From assembly GCA_902527265.1 (NCBI GenBank), contig CABZNY010000003.1, positions 1 to 64,000 of the forward strand: a stretch of 64,000 nucleotides of DNA, given 5' to 3'. Both the position numbers and the translations under genes were made by a program. The notes under the pieces are model-generated. The model was given only the letters and a program-made list of their open reading frames with translations, had not been told where the DNA came from and did no database searches. This document shows, piece after piece, positions 29,866 through 39,488 of this stretch. The first letter of the stretch is position 1; every line of letters begins with the position of its first letter. This stretch comes from an uncultured Pelagibacteraceae bacterium. Its GTDB lineage: Bacteria; Pseudomonadota; Alphaproteobacteria; Pelagibacterales; Pelagibacteraceae.

Positions 29866-30779
29866 TGAGCTCAATATGTGTCTTTGGAGTATTTGTAGCT
29901 GATCTTTGTTTTTTTGCTGACAAAATTCCTATCAAAGGTGAAACAGTTTTAGGTAAAAATCATATAGTTGGTCCGGGTGGAAAAGGGTCAAACCAAGCAA
30001 TAGCTGCAGCAAGGCTTGGAGGAAAAGTAAATCTTATAACAAAGATAGGAAAAGACCAAAATGCTACCATGGCCTTAAACCTTTATAAAGAAGTAGGCAT
30101 TAATACAGATTCAATAATCCAGGATGAAAATCAATTAACTGGTGTTGCAGGGATAATGATAAATGAAAAAACAGGAGACAACGCTATAAATATTATACCA
30201 GGTGCAGCTGGGTCTTTAACTAATAAAGATATTGATAAAAATTTAAAATTTATTGAAAATTCAAAAATATTTTTAACTCAATTGGAGACTCCCTACGAAG
30301 CAACTAGTTATGCACTTAGCAAAGCAAAATATTCAGGTTCAATAACTATTTTTAATCCTGCGCCTGCATCAAATATTAATGAGAGTGATTTTAAATCTAT
30401 GGATTATTTTACACCTAATGAGACAGAAGCAAGTTTTTATCTAAAAAAAAAAGTTGAAAGTAAAACAGAAATTGAAGAAGCTGCAAAAAATTTTCTAAAT
30501 AAAGGAGTTAAAAATATTGTTATAACTCTAGGTTCAAAAGGAGTTTATTTTGCAAACTCCTCCGAAAGTTATTTTGTAGATGCTTTTAATTTAAAAGATA
30601 AAGTTATTGATACAACTGGAGCAGGGGACGCATTTAATGGAGCTTTTGCATATGCTTTATCTAAAAATCAAAGTAACAAAGATGCTATAGAATTTGCAAA
30701 TAAGGTTGCCGGTATTTCAACAACAAGAGCTGGAGCAGCCAATGCAATGCCTAAACTTGACGAGGTTGAAACTTATTAA
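29865..30779 (+). CDS. PfkB-family carbohydrate kinase (ribokinase-like)
   Basis: GGKGSNQAIAAARLGGKVNLITKIGKD, NPAPASNIN, VIDTTGAGDAFNGAFAYAL; start codon overlaps upstream stop. Confidence 0.94.
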   Translation: MSSICVFGVFVADLCFFADKIPIKGETVLGKNHIVGPGGKGSNQAIAAARLGGKVNLITKIGKDQNATMALNLYKEVGINTDSIIQDENQLTGVAGIMINEKTGDNAINIIPGAAGSLTNKDIDKNLKFIENSKIFLTQLETPYEATSYALSKAKYSGSITIFNPAPASNINESDFKSMDYFTPNETEASFYLKKKVESKTEIEEAAKNFLNKGVKNIVITLGSKGVYFANSSESYFVDAFNLKDKVIDTTGAGDAFNGAFAYALSKNQSNKDAIEFANKVAGISTTRAGAANAMPKLDEVETY

Positions 30780-30811
30780 CTTTTGCTTTATCAACATGAA
30801 AAAAAAGCATT

Positions 30812-31561
30812 ATGATAAATTTTGATTTAAAAGATAGAGTTGCAGTAGTGACTGGAGGTGCTCAAGGTTTTGGACTAGCTATTACGGAGAGATTTATTGC
30901 TTCAGGAGCAAGCGTTGTAATTTGGGATATAGATGAAGAGGCAATCAAAACCGCAACAAAAAAAATTAATTCAGATAAGGTTTCATATCAAATTGTTGAT
31001 GTTGGAAATTATGAGAATATAGAAAAAAATTTAGCTGAAATTGAAAAAACACACAAAAAAATTGATATTTTCATCAATAATGCAGGTGTTGCAGGAAAAA
31101 ATACCACAGTAGTCGATTATCCACTTGATGAGTGGAAAAAAGTTATAGACCTAAATCTAAATGCAGTATTTTATTGTTGTAAAGCCGTAACACCTTACAT
31201 GCTCAAAAACAATTATGGAAGAATTGTTAATATTGCATCAATTGCAGGAAAAGAGGGCAATCCTAACGCTAGTGCTTACAGTACTTCTAAAGCAGGAGTA
31301 ATTGGTTTAACAAAGTCATTGGGAAAAGAATTAGCATTAAAAAATATTGCAGTTAATTGTGTTACTCCAGCAGCAGCAAAAACAAGAATATTTGATCAAA
31401 TGACTGAGGAACATATAAATTATATGTTATCTAAAATTCCTAGAAATAAATTTGCAAAAGTTAATGAATTAGCTTCCCTTGTGACTTGGTTATCAAGTGA
31501 AGAAAATTCTTTTTCAACAGCTGCTGTTTTTGATTTGAGTGGTGGAAGAGCAACTTATTGA
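30812..31561 (+). CDS. Short-chain dehydrogenase/reductase
   Basis: VVTGGAQGFGLAI, NNAG, YSTSKAGVIGLTKSLGKELA. Confidence 0.93.
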   Translation: MINFDLKDRVAVVTGGAQGFGLAITERFIASGASVVIWDIDEEAIKTATKKINSDKVSYQIVDVGNYENIEKNLAEIEKTHKKIDIFINNAGVAGKNTTVVDYPLDEWKKVIDLNLNAVFYCCKAVTPYMLKNNYGRIVNIASIAGKEGNPNASAYSTSKAGVIGLTKSLGKELALKNIAVNCVTPAAAKTRIFDQMTEEHINYMLSKIPRNKFAKVNELASLVTWLSSEENSFSTAAVFDLSGGRATY

Positions 31562-31564
31562 TTT

Positions 31565-32467
31565 ATGCAAATAGGTATTGATGTTGGAGCTACAAAAATT
31601 GAAAGTGTAGTTTTAGATGAAAAAGGAAACGAAAGTCACCGTGAGAGAACTGATTGTCCAAAAGACTATTTTCAAATTATAAAAACCATTAAAGAAATTA
31701 ACAAAAAGTTAGAAAAAGAATTTAAAAAAGAACTACCTATAGGTGTTTGTCATCCTGGCATTCATTCACCTCAAACAGGATTAGTAAAGAATGCTCCGAA
31801 TTGCTATTGGTTAGAAAAAAAACCATTCCAAAATGATCTAAGAAAAGAATTAGGTAAGGAGGTATTTTGTGAAAATGATGCCAATTGCTTTGCTTTGTCT
31901 GAAGCTTTAGATGGCGCAGGAAAACATTATAAAATTGTTTATGGAATTATTATTGGCTCTGGAGTAGGCGGTGGTTTAGTAATAGATAAAAAAATTGTTA
32001 GTGGACCAAATGGAGTAGCAGGTGAATGGGGACATAATCAAATAAACCATTTAATTTCCAAAAAAGAAAATTTCGAATCTACCAATCTAAGAGAGGGCGA
32101 GATTGAGAGTTTTATGTCAGGTTTAAGTTTAGCTAAAAAATTTAATAACCAATATAAAAAAAATTTAAAAACTAATGAGATCTTTGAACTATATAGAAAA
32201 CATGATTTAGATGCTGAAAATTTAATAGATAATTTTAAAGTAAATTTGGCAATGTCCTTAGCAAATATAATTAACATTCTTGATCCCGATTGTTTTGTTT
32301 TTGGCGGGGGTGTTTCAAATGAAATTGATTTTTTAAGTGAAATCGAAACTATCGTAAGAAAATTTGTAACTGGCAGAGAGTATGAAGGTGTGTTTCTTAA
32401 ACCAAAGTACGGAGATGCTAGTGGAGTTAGAGGTGCTGCAAGATTAGGAAGAAAATCAATCTATTAA
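31565..32467 (+). CDS. ROK-family sugar kinase/regulator-like protein (no regulator HTH)
   Basis: IGIDVGATKIESVVLD, CENDANCFALSEALDGAGK, GVAGEWGHNQI, FVFGGGVSNE. Confidence 0.9.
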   Translation: MQIGIDVGATKIESVVLDEKGNESHRERTDCPKDYFQIIKTIKEINKKLEKEFKKELPIGVCHPGIHSPQTGLVKNAPNCYWLEKKPFQNDLRKELGKEVFCENDANCFALSEALDGAGKHYKIVYGIIIGSGVGGGLVIDKKIVSGPNGVAGEWGHNQINHLISKKENFESTNLREGEIESFMSGLSLAKKFNNQYKKNLKTNEIFELYRKHDLDAENLIDNFKVNLAMSLANIINILDPDCFVFGGGVSNEIDFLSEIETIVRKFVTGREYEGVFLKPKYGDASGVRGAARLGRKSIY

Positions 32468-32540
32468 TATTATATATCAATTAATAGTTGTATTTTTTTT
32501 TCTTGTAGTCTTTTAATAAATCAATCTATAATTGTTTTTT

Positions 32541-32554
32541 TTAAGTTAACTTAA
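32541..32554. promoter_or_regulatory. Perfect 14-bp palindrome upstream of CUT1 binding protein (candidate operator)
   Basis: ttaagttaacttaa equals its own reverse complement; 24 nt before the ATG. Confidence 0.35.
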
Positions 32555-32577
32555 TTTAACAAATAAGAGGGAAATAT

Positions 32578-33834
32578 ATGAAAAAAATGCTAATTGCTTT
32601 AATTGCGTTTGCATTCACTTCTACATCTTCTTTTGCAGGACCAAAAATTGAGGTTTTGCACTGGTGGACATCAGGTGGTGAAGCAGCTGCACTTAAAGTA
32701 TTAAAAGATGATTTCGCTGCAAACGGTGGTGAATGGTTAGACATGCCTGTAACAGGTGGTGGTGGAGATGCTGCCAACGTTGCACTTAAAGCAAGAATAG
32801 TTGCAGGAGATCCTCCTTCAGCTTCTCAAATTAAAGGTCCAACAATTCAAGAATATGATCAAGAAGGAGTAGTTGCTCCATACAACATTGATCCTATTGC
32901 TCAATCAGAAGGTTGGGATGGATTATTAGATCCTATGATTGCTGCAGTTCACAAATGTCAGAATAACAGTGGTCCATATTGTGCGGCTCCAGTAAACATT
33001 CATAGAATTGATTGGATGTGGGCTAACAAAGCAGTATTTGATGCTAATGGAATTTCAGTTCCTACATCTTGGGATGAATTAAATACAGCAGCAGAAAAAC
33101 TTCAAGCTGCAGGTATCATTCCTTTTGCACATGGTGGTCAAGCTTGGCAAGACGCAACAGTCTTCGAAGCAGTAGCTATGGGTATTGGTGGAAATAACTA
33201 TTACAAAAACTGTTATGTAGATCTTAAAGAAACTTGTTTAAGAAGTGAGACAACTGTAAAAGTTTTTGATCAAATGAGAAAACTTCAAGGTTTCACTGAT
33301 GAAGGTAGCCCAGGAAGAGATTGGAACGTTGCTACTGGAATGGTTATTGAAGGAAAAGCTGGTTTTCAGATTATGGGTGACTGGGCAAAAGGTGAATTTA
33401 CTGCTGCTGGAAAAGTACCAGGCGTAGATTACTATTGTGCTGCAACTCCATCTAATAATGGATACTTGTACAATGTAGATAGCTTTATATTCTACAAAAC
33501 AAGTGACCCAGACAAACAAGAAGGTCAAAAATTATTAGCTAAATTAATGATGGGTAAAAACTTCCAAAAAGTTTTCAACTTATACAAAGGATCAATTCCA
33601 GCACGTTTAGATGTACCAATGGATGAATTTGATAAATGTGCAAAAACATCTAATTCTGACATCAAAACTGCAGGAGCAAGTGGTGGATTAGTTCCAAGTT
33701 TTGCTCATGGAATGGCTCAAGGTAATACTATGAAAGCTGCTTTACAAGATGTGATTACAGAACACTTTAATTCTGACATGTCTTCAGTTGATGCAGCTAA
33801 TGCTTTGGCTGATTCAGTTTTAGATAATATGTAA
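32578..33834 (+). CDS. CUT1-type sugar ABC transporter substrate-binding protein
   Basis: Signal peptide; IEVLHWWTSGGEAAALKVLKDDF, WANKAVFDANGISVPTSWDEL, SD taagaggg. Confidence 0.95.
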   Translation: MKKMLIALIAFAFTSTSSFAGPKIEVLHWWTSGGEAAALKVLKDDFAANGGEWLDMPVTGGGGDAANVALKARIVAGDPPSASQIKGPTIQEYDQEGVVAPYNIDPIAQSEGWDGLLDPMIAAVHKCQNNSGPYCAAPVNIHRIDWMWANKAVFDANGISVPTSWDELNTAAEKLQAAGIIPFAHGGQAWQDATVFEAVAMGIGGNNYYKNCYVDLKETCLRSETTVKVFDQMRKLQGFTDEGSPGRDWNVATGMVIEGKAGFQIMGDWAKGEFTAAGKVPGVDYYCAATPSNNGYLYNVDSFIFYKTSDPDKQEGQKLLAKLMMGKNFQKVFNLYKGSIPARLDVPMDEFDKCAKTSNSDIKTAGASGGLVPSFAHGMAQGNTMKAALQDVITEHFNSDMSSVDAANALADSVLDNM

Positions 33835-33846
33835 AATACAAAAATT

Positions 33847-33880
33847 AAGGCCACCTAATTTTTAGGTGGCCTTTTTTTTT
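33847..33880 (+). terminator. Terminator-like hairpin between CUT1 binding protein and permeases
   Basis: aaggccacctaatttttaggtggccttttttttt, perfect 12-bp arms plus T tract. Confidence 0.93.
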
Positions 33881-33904
33881 AATCAAAATTAGAAAATATT
33901 TATA

Positions 33905-34780
33905 ATGCTCAAGTGGCTAGAAAAAAACCTACCTAAAATTGTAATGGCTCCAGCTGTCGGATTAATTGGTTGGTTTGTCTATGGTTTTGTACTTTGGACC
34001 TTATATATATCTTTTACAAATTCTAAAATCTTGCCCAAGTATGAACTTTGGGGAGTAGGTCAATATGTTAAACTTTGGGGTTCTAGAAAATGGCTTATTG
34101 CAGTTGACAACCTTCTCATTTTCACAGCCTTATTCTTAATTTTTTGTGTAGTGATTGGCATTATTCTTGCAATATTTTTAGATCAAAAAATCAGGGCTGA
34201 AGGTGTCTTGAGAACTATTTATCTATATCCTATGGCTCTATCATTTATCGTTACAGGAACAGCTTGGAAATGGATTTTAAACCCAACCCTTGGTATCCAA
34301 AAAATGTTTATCGATTGGGGATTTGAAAACTTTACTTTTGATTGGTTGGTCAATCGAGAAATGGCCATCTACACCATTGTGATTGCAGGTGTTTGGCAAT
34401 CTGCAGGTTTTGTAATGGCATTATTTCTAGCTGGGTTAAGATCAGTTGAAGATGAAATCGTTAAAGCAGCCAAAATAGATGGTGCAAATTTATTTACAGT
34501 TTATTGGAAAATTCTACTACCAATGATGAGACCAGTTTTTTTTACAAGTTTTGTAATTTTGGTTCATATATCAATTAAAAGTTATGATCTTATTGTTGCG
34601 TTAACCCAGGGTGGTCCGGGTATATCTACAACCATGCCTGCATTATATATGACACAAACTGCATTTCACAAAAGTCAAGTTGGTTTGTCAGCAGCGAGTG
34701 CGATGATGATGTTTATGGCAGTAGCAGCTGTGATTATACCTTATTTATATTCTGAATTGAGGAGAGAAAATGCAAGATAA
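33905..34780 (+). CDS. CUT1-type sugar ABC transporter permease
   Basis: Multi-TM; RSVEDEIVKAAKIDGANLFTVYWKILLPMMRP EAA loop. Confidence 0.93.
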   Translation: MLKWLEKNLPKIVMAPAVGLIGWFVYGFVLWTLYISFTNSKILPKYELWGVGQYVKLWGSRKWLIAVDNLLIFTALFLIFCVVIGIILAIFLDQKIRAEGVLRTIYLYPMALSFIVTGTAWKWILNPTLGIQKMFIDWGFENFTFDWLVNREMAIYTIVIAGVWQSAGFVMALFLAGLRSVEDEIVKAAKIDGANLFTVYWKILLPMMRPVFFTSFVILVHISIKSYDLIVALTQGGPGISTTMPALYMTQTAFHKSQVGLSAASAMMMFMAVAAVIIPYLYSELRRENAR

Positions 34781-35672
34781 AATACACTCTTCATATAAAC
34801 AGCTTGAACAAAAATCTAAATATACAAATATGTTTTTGAGATGGTTTTTATATTTTGTTTTAGTAATTTTTGCCTTGTATTTTATTTTTCCCTTGTATGT
34901 AATGGTTGTTACTTCATTAAAAACAATGGAAGAAATCCGTCAAGGAACACTTCTAACTTGGCCAAGTGGATTAAATTTTGACTCTTGGTTAGTTGCATGG
35001 GGTGGAAGAGGATATGGTGCAGGTGATACTTTCTTAAAACCATATTTTTGGAATTCAATCAAAATGGTTGTTCCAGCAGTATTCTTTTCTACTTTTATTG
35101 GTGCGATGGCTGGATATGTTTTAACAAAATGGAGGTTTAAGGGAGACAAATGGGTTTTCCTTTTCTTATTATTTGGTTGTTTTATTCCTTATCAAGCTAT
35201 CTTATTACCCATGGCTAGAACTCTTGGAGTTCTAGGAATATCGAATTCTGTAATTGGACTTGTTTTGGTCCATACAGTTTATGGAATTCCCTTTACAACT
35301 TTATTTTTTAGAAATTTTTATGTTTCTATTCCTTCTGAATTAGTAAAAGCTGCTAGAATAGATGGAGCAGGATTTTTTAAAATATTTTTTAAAATTTTGC
35401 TTCCAGTATCAACTCCAATCATAGTAGTAACAATAATCTGGCAATTCACACAAATTTGGAACGACTTTTTGTTTGGCTCAACATTTTCATTTGGAGAGGC
35501 AGCTCCAATACAAGTTGCTTTAAACAATATGGTTTTATCAAGTACTAGTGTTAAAGAATATAATGTAGATATGGCATCTGCTATTATTGCAGGAATTCCA
35601 ACACTTATTGTATATGTTCTAGCAGGTAAATATTTTATTAGAGGATTAACTTCAGGAGCAGTAAAAGGATAG
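34770..35672 (+). CDS. CUT1-type sugar ABC transporter permease
   Basis: Multi-TM; FIPYQAILLPMARTLGVLG, SIPSELVKAARIDGAGFFKIFFKILLP EAA loop. Confidence 0.93.
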   Translation: MQDKIHSSYKQLEQKSKYTNMFLRWFLYFVLVIFALYFIFPLYVMVVTSLKTMEEIRQGTLLTWPSGLNFDSWLVAWGGRGYGAGDTFLKPYFWNSIKMVVPAVFFSTFIGAMAGYVLTKWRFKGDKWVFLFLLFGCFIPYQAILLPMARTLGVLGISNSVIGLVLVHTVYGIPFTTLFFRNFYVSIPSELVKAARIDGAGFFKIFFKILLPVSTPIIVVTIIWQFTQIWNDFLFGSTFSFGEAAPIQVALNNMVLSSTSVKEYNVDMASAIIAGIPTLIVYVLAGKYFIRGLTSGAVKG

Positions 35673-35674
35673 GG

Positions 35675-36769
35675 ATGAAAACATTAAAAATAGAGGAATT
35701 ATCAAAAAACTTTGGATCAACTGAGGTTTTAAGGAAAATTAATTTAGAGATAGATGAGGGTAATTTCTTAGTTCTTTTAGGACCTTCTGGATGTGGAAAA
35801 TCAACCTTGTTAAACATTATTGCAGGATTAGAAACTATTAATGAAGGAAATGTTCACATAGATGATTACAATGTAAGCAAAGTAGAGCCAAAAGACCGAA
35901 ATATTGCAATGGTATTTCAATCTTATGCTTTGTACCCATCTATGAATGTACGTGAAAATATGATCTTTGGTCTTAAACAAGCTAAAGTTTCAAAGGAGAA
36001 AATCGAAGAGCAATTGGAAAAAGTATCAAAATTTTTACAAGTAGATGCTTTGTTAGAGAGAAAGCCATCACAATTATCTGGCGGACAAAGACAGCGTGTT
36101 GCAATAGGAAGAGCATTAGTGAGAGAACCAAGAATATTTTTATTTGATGAACCTCTATCAAATTTGGATGCAAAGTTAAGAGTTGAGATGAGACGAGAAA
36201 TTAAAAAACTTCATCAGCAACTTAAAACAACAGTAGTTTATGTAACGCACGATCAAACAGAAGCTATGAGTTTAGGTACAAATATTGCAATTATGAATCA
36301 TGGTGTAATTCAGCAAAATGATACACCTGAAAATATTTATAATAAACCTAGTAATACTTTTGTGGCAGACTTCATAGGTTCTCCATCAATGAATTTAATA
36401 AAAGGCAATCTAAAAGAGAGTTCAAATAAAGTTTCATTTATTACCCATGGATCAAATATCGAAATTCCGATAAATGGATATGATTTTAAAGAAAAGTCTA
36501 ATTTAGATAATAAAGAGGTTTTTTATGGAATAAGACCAGAACATATATTTTCTAAAAAATCTAATGAAGAGGATTTTGAGATTAATTTAAGAGCAGATTT
36601 AAGTGAATATATTGGACATGAACAGATAATGACTTTTAATTTTGAAAATCAAGAGGTGTTAGCTAAGTTTCCATCAACAGTAAAAATAGATCTATCAAAA
36701 AATACAAATTTATTCTTTGATTTAACTCAAATTTCATTGTTTGATGCTAAAACAGAGGAGAGAATTTAA
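35675..36769 (+). CDS. Sugar ABC transporter ATP-binding protein (UgpC/MsmK family)
   Basis: LLGPSGCGKSTLLNIIAGLE, VFQSYALYPSMNVRENM, LSGGQRQRVAIGRALVREP, C-terminal TOBE-like domain. Confidence 0.95.
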   Translation: MKTLKIEELSKNFGSTEVLRKINLEIDEGNFLVLLGPSGCGKSTLLNIIAGLETINEGNVHIDDYNVSKVEPKDRNIAMVFQSYALYPSMNVRENMIFGLKQAKVSKEKIEEQLEKVSKFLQVDALLERKPSQLSGGQRQRVAIGRALVREPRIFLFDEPLSNLDAKLRVEMRREIKKLHQQLKTTVVYVTHDQTEAMSLGTNIAIMNHGVIQQNDTPENIYNKPSNTFVADFIGSPSMNLIKGNLKESSNKVSFITHGSNIEIPINGYDFKEKSNLDNKEVFYGIRPEHIFSKKSNEEDFEINLRADLSEYIGHEQIMTFNFENQEVLAKFPSTVKIDLSKNTNLFFDLTQISLFDAKTEERI

Positions 36770-37531
36770 ATGAAAGTAAAATATTTTGACTTAAAAAATA
36801 AAAAAGTTTTTATTACTGGAGGTGGCTCAGGTATTGGAGCTTCAATAGTGGAACATTTTTGTGAACAGGAATGTGATGTTTATTTTGTTGATATCAATAA
36901 GAAAGACTCAAATAAACTAATTAAAAATCTTAAAAAAAAAGGTCTTAAAGTACCTCATTTTATTGAATGTAATCTTATTAAAATTAAAAAATTACAAACT
37001 ATCATTCAAAAAATAATTAAATCAAAAGGTCCTATCGATATTTTAATAAATAATGCAGCTAATGATGACAGACACTCCACAGATCAAGTAGATGAAAAAT
37101 ATTGGAATAATAGAATGGATGTGAATTTAAAACATTTTTTCTTTACAATTAAAGCAGTTTTAAAAGGAATGATTAAAAATAAAGGTGGAGCTATCGTAAA
37201 TTTAAGTTCAGTTTCATGGATGTTAGGTGAGGGTGATAAAGTTGCTTACGAGACAGCAAAGTCAGCTGTTATTGGTCTGACTAGATCTTTTGCGAGAGAA
37301 TTTGGTAAATATAATATTAGATGCAACTCAGTTACCCCTGGATCAATTGCTACTGAGAGACAAATAAAGCATTGGCTTACTCCAAAGTATAAAAAATTTA
37401 TTCTTGATAAACAGTGCTTGAAGAGGCAGCTTAAACCTGATGATGTGGCAAGTTTAGTTGTTCATCTTTCATCTGATGTATCGTCAGGATGTACGAAACA
37501 AAACTTTATCATAGACGCTGGTATCACTTAA
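36770..37531 (+). CDS. Short-chain dehydrogenase/reductase
   Basis: FITGGGSGIGASIVEHF, NNAAND, YETAKSAVIGLTRSFAREFG. Confidence 0.92.
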   Translation: MKVKYFDLKNKKVFITGGGSGIGASIVEHFCEQECDVYFVDINKKDSNKLIKNLKKKGLKVPHFIECNLIKIKKLQTIIQKIIKSKGPIDILINNAANDDRHSTDQVDEKYWNNRMDVNLKHFFFTIKAVLKGMIKNKGGAIVNLSSVSWMLGEGDKVAYETAKSAVIGLTRSFAREFGKYNIRCNSVTPGSIATERQIKHWLTPKYKKFILDKQCLKRQLKPDDVASLVVHLSSDVSSGCTKQNFIIDAGIT

Positions 37532-37542
37532 AATTTATATAA

Positions 37543-38583
37543 GTGTCTAAGAAAATTAAAATATCTGTTATTGGAATAGGTTTAATGGGACTACAACATG
37601 TTAAAGCTATTCAAAAATCAAAATTAGCATCTCTTCACTCAATTGTTGAAATAAAAAAAACTGGGATAGAATTGTCTAAAAAATTAAATGTACCACTTTA
37701 TAAAAATATCAAAATTTTATTAGCAAAAGATAAACCCGATGCTGTGATAATTGCAACACCCAATGTTCTACACGAAACTGATACTGTTCGATTTTTGAAA
37801 TCTAAAATTCCTGTATTATTAGAGAAGCCGATTTCAGATAATATTAAATCTGCAAAAAAAATAATTAATAGTGCACGCTCAAATAAAACTTCATTACTGA
37901 TAGGATATCATAGACGCCATAATTCAATTGTTAATAATGTTAAAAAAATAATAGAAAATAAAAAACTTGGAAAAATTGTATCTGCAAATATTTTATGCTG
38001 GCTATATAAACATAAAAAATATTTTAATGAAAAATGGAGAGTAAGTGAAGGTGGTGGCCCATTAGGTATTAATTTAGTTCACGATATTGATATGATTTGT
38101 TATTTACTTGGTCCTGTTAAGTATGTTCAGGCATTTAAATCGAATAATATTAGGAAATATAAGGTTGAGGATACAGCTTCTGTAAATTTATTTTTTAAAT
38201 CTGGAACTTTATGTACTCTAAATGTATCTGATACTATAACTTCACCATGGAGCTATGAATTAACAGCTGGAGAAAATCCTGCCTATCCAATAACTGACCA
38301 ATCCTCGTATTTTATTGGAGGAACAAGAGGCTCTGTTCAATTTCCAAATTTAAAGTTATGGTACTATAAAAAAGAAAGAAGTTGGTGGAATAATATTTTA
38401 AATAATAAAATTAAAGTTCAAAAAAGTAATGAAACTTTGATTAATCAGATCGATCACTTTTCAAGAGTAGTTTTGAAAAAAGAAAAACCAAAAGTGACTG
38501 GCAAGGATGGATTAAATTCTTTAATAATTTTTGATGCAATAAACAAAAGTTCTCAATCAGGTAAAAAAATAAGAATTAATTAA
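37543..38583 (+). CDS. Gfo/Idh/MocA oxidoreductase (GTG start)
   Basis: ISVIGIGLMGLQHVKAI, VLLEKPISDNI, LIGYHRRHN, GGPLGINLVHDIDMICYLLG. Confidence 0.9.
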   Translation: MSKKIKISVIGIGLMGLQHVKAIQKSKLASLHSIVEIKKTGIELSKKLNVPLYKNIKILLAKDKPDAVIIATPNVLHETDTVRFLKSKIPVLLEKPISDNIKSAKKIINSARSNKTSLLIGYHRRHNSIVNNVKKIIENKKLGKIVSANILCWLYKHKKYFNEKWRVSEGGGPLGINLVHDIDMICYLLGPVKYVQAFKSNNIRKYKVEDTASVNLFFKSGTLCTLNVSDTITSPWSYELTAGENPAYPITDQSSYFIGGTRGSVQFPNLKLWYYKKERSWWNNILNNKIKVQKSNETLINQIDHFSRVVLKKEKPKVTGKDGLNSLIIFDAINKSSQSGKKIRIN

Positions 38584-39460
38584 TTTTTTTAACCTTCTTT
38601 GTTCCTTCAACTCTAATAAATAAAATTCCAAAAATGATAATTCCAATAAGACCAACTATCTTACTTATATCTGCGGGAACCCCAAAAATTAAGAAATTAA
38701 TTATTGTTGACCAAAGCAACTGAGAATACTGAAAATTAGTTACAAATGACAAATTAGATAATTGAATTGCATAAATAATTATAAAATGACTTATAAAGCC
38801 AAAAATTCCCATAGCAACTAAACCAATCCAATAAATATTATTTTCAATTGGTACCCAATTAAATGAAATATAAATAGTAAATATCAAAGCTCCAGTAACT
38901 GCCGTATAAAAAACTGCAGAGAAAGGTTCATTGTTTCCTGAAATAAGTTTTGTAAAAAATTGATAAAGTGCCCAACATAGTGGTGGCACTATAGGAAAGA
39001 TTAATTCTGGCGATAGCACTTTCATACTAGGTCCTAGAGCATAAATAATTGATCCAAAACTAAGCAACATCAAAATTGTACCTTTGGGAGACAGTATGTC
39101 TTTTAAAAAATATGCTGATAAAAGTGAAACAATTAAAGGAGCACTAAAAAAAACTACGTATATGTCAACTAAATCAAATCTTTGTAACGAGTTAAACATA
39201 AAAAAAGTTGCTGTAACCATTAATAATGATCTAATAATTTGAATTTTAAAATTTCTAGTTAAATTAAGCTTCGGCTTAAAGATTAAGAAATAGACACAAA
39301 GAGCAACAAAGTGAAAAAAAAATCTTCCCCACACAGCTTGTGTAACCGGCATAACATTTCCTAAATATTTTGCAGTTGAGTCCATACAAACAAATAAAAA
39401 AAACCCTGAAGCGGATAGAAAAATAACCTTAATTAAAGAGGCTTTTTGATTTTTTGACAT
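38576..39460 (-). CDS. EamA/DMT-superfamily transporter
   Basis: Ten-TM pattern; MDSTAKYLGNVMPVTQAVWGRFFFH, FVTNFQYSQLLWSTIINFLIFG. Confidence 0.9.
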   Translation of the reverse strand: MSKNQKASLIKVIFLSASGFFLFVCMDSTAKYLGNVMPVTQAVWGRFFFHFVALCVYFLIFKPKLNLTRNFKIQIIRSLLMVTATFFMFNSLQRFDLVDIYVVFFSAPLIVSLLSAYFLKDILSPKGTILMLLSFGSIIYALGPSMKVLSPELIFPIVPPLCWALYQFFTKLISGNNEPFSAVFYTAVTGALIFTIYISFNWVPIENNIYWIGLVAMGIFGFISHFIIIYAIQLSNLSFVTNFQYSQLLWSTIINFLIFGVPADISKIVGLIGIIIFGILFIRVEGTKKVKKIN

Positions 39461-39488
39461 GATAATTTATGAAAAATTTAACAAAAAG

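Noticed and set aside
30797-30826. Tiny ORF MKKKHYDKF before the SDR at 30812
   Set aside because: Nine codons overlapping a real start; no evidence of function.
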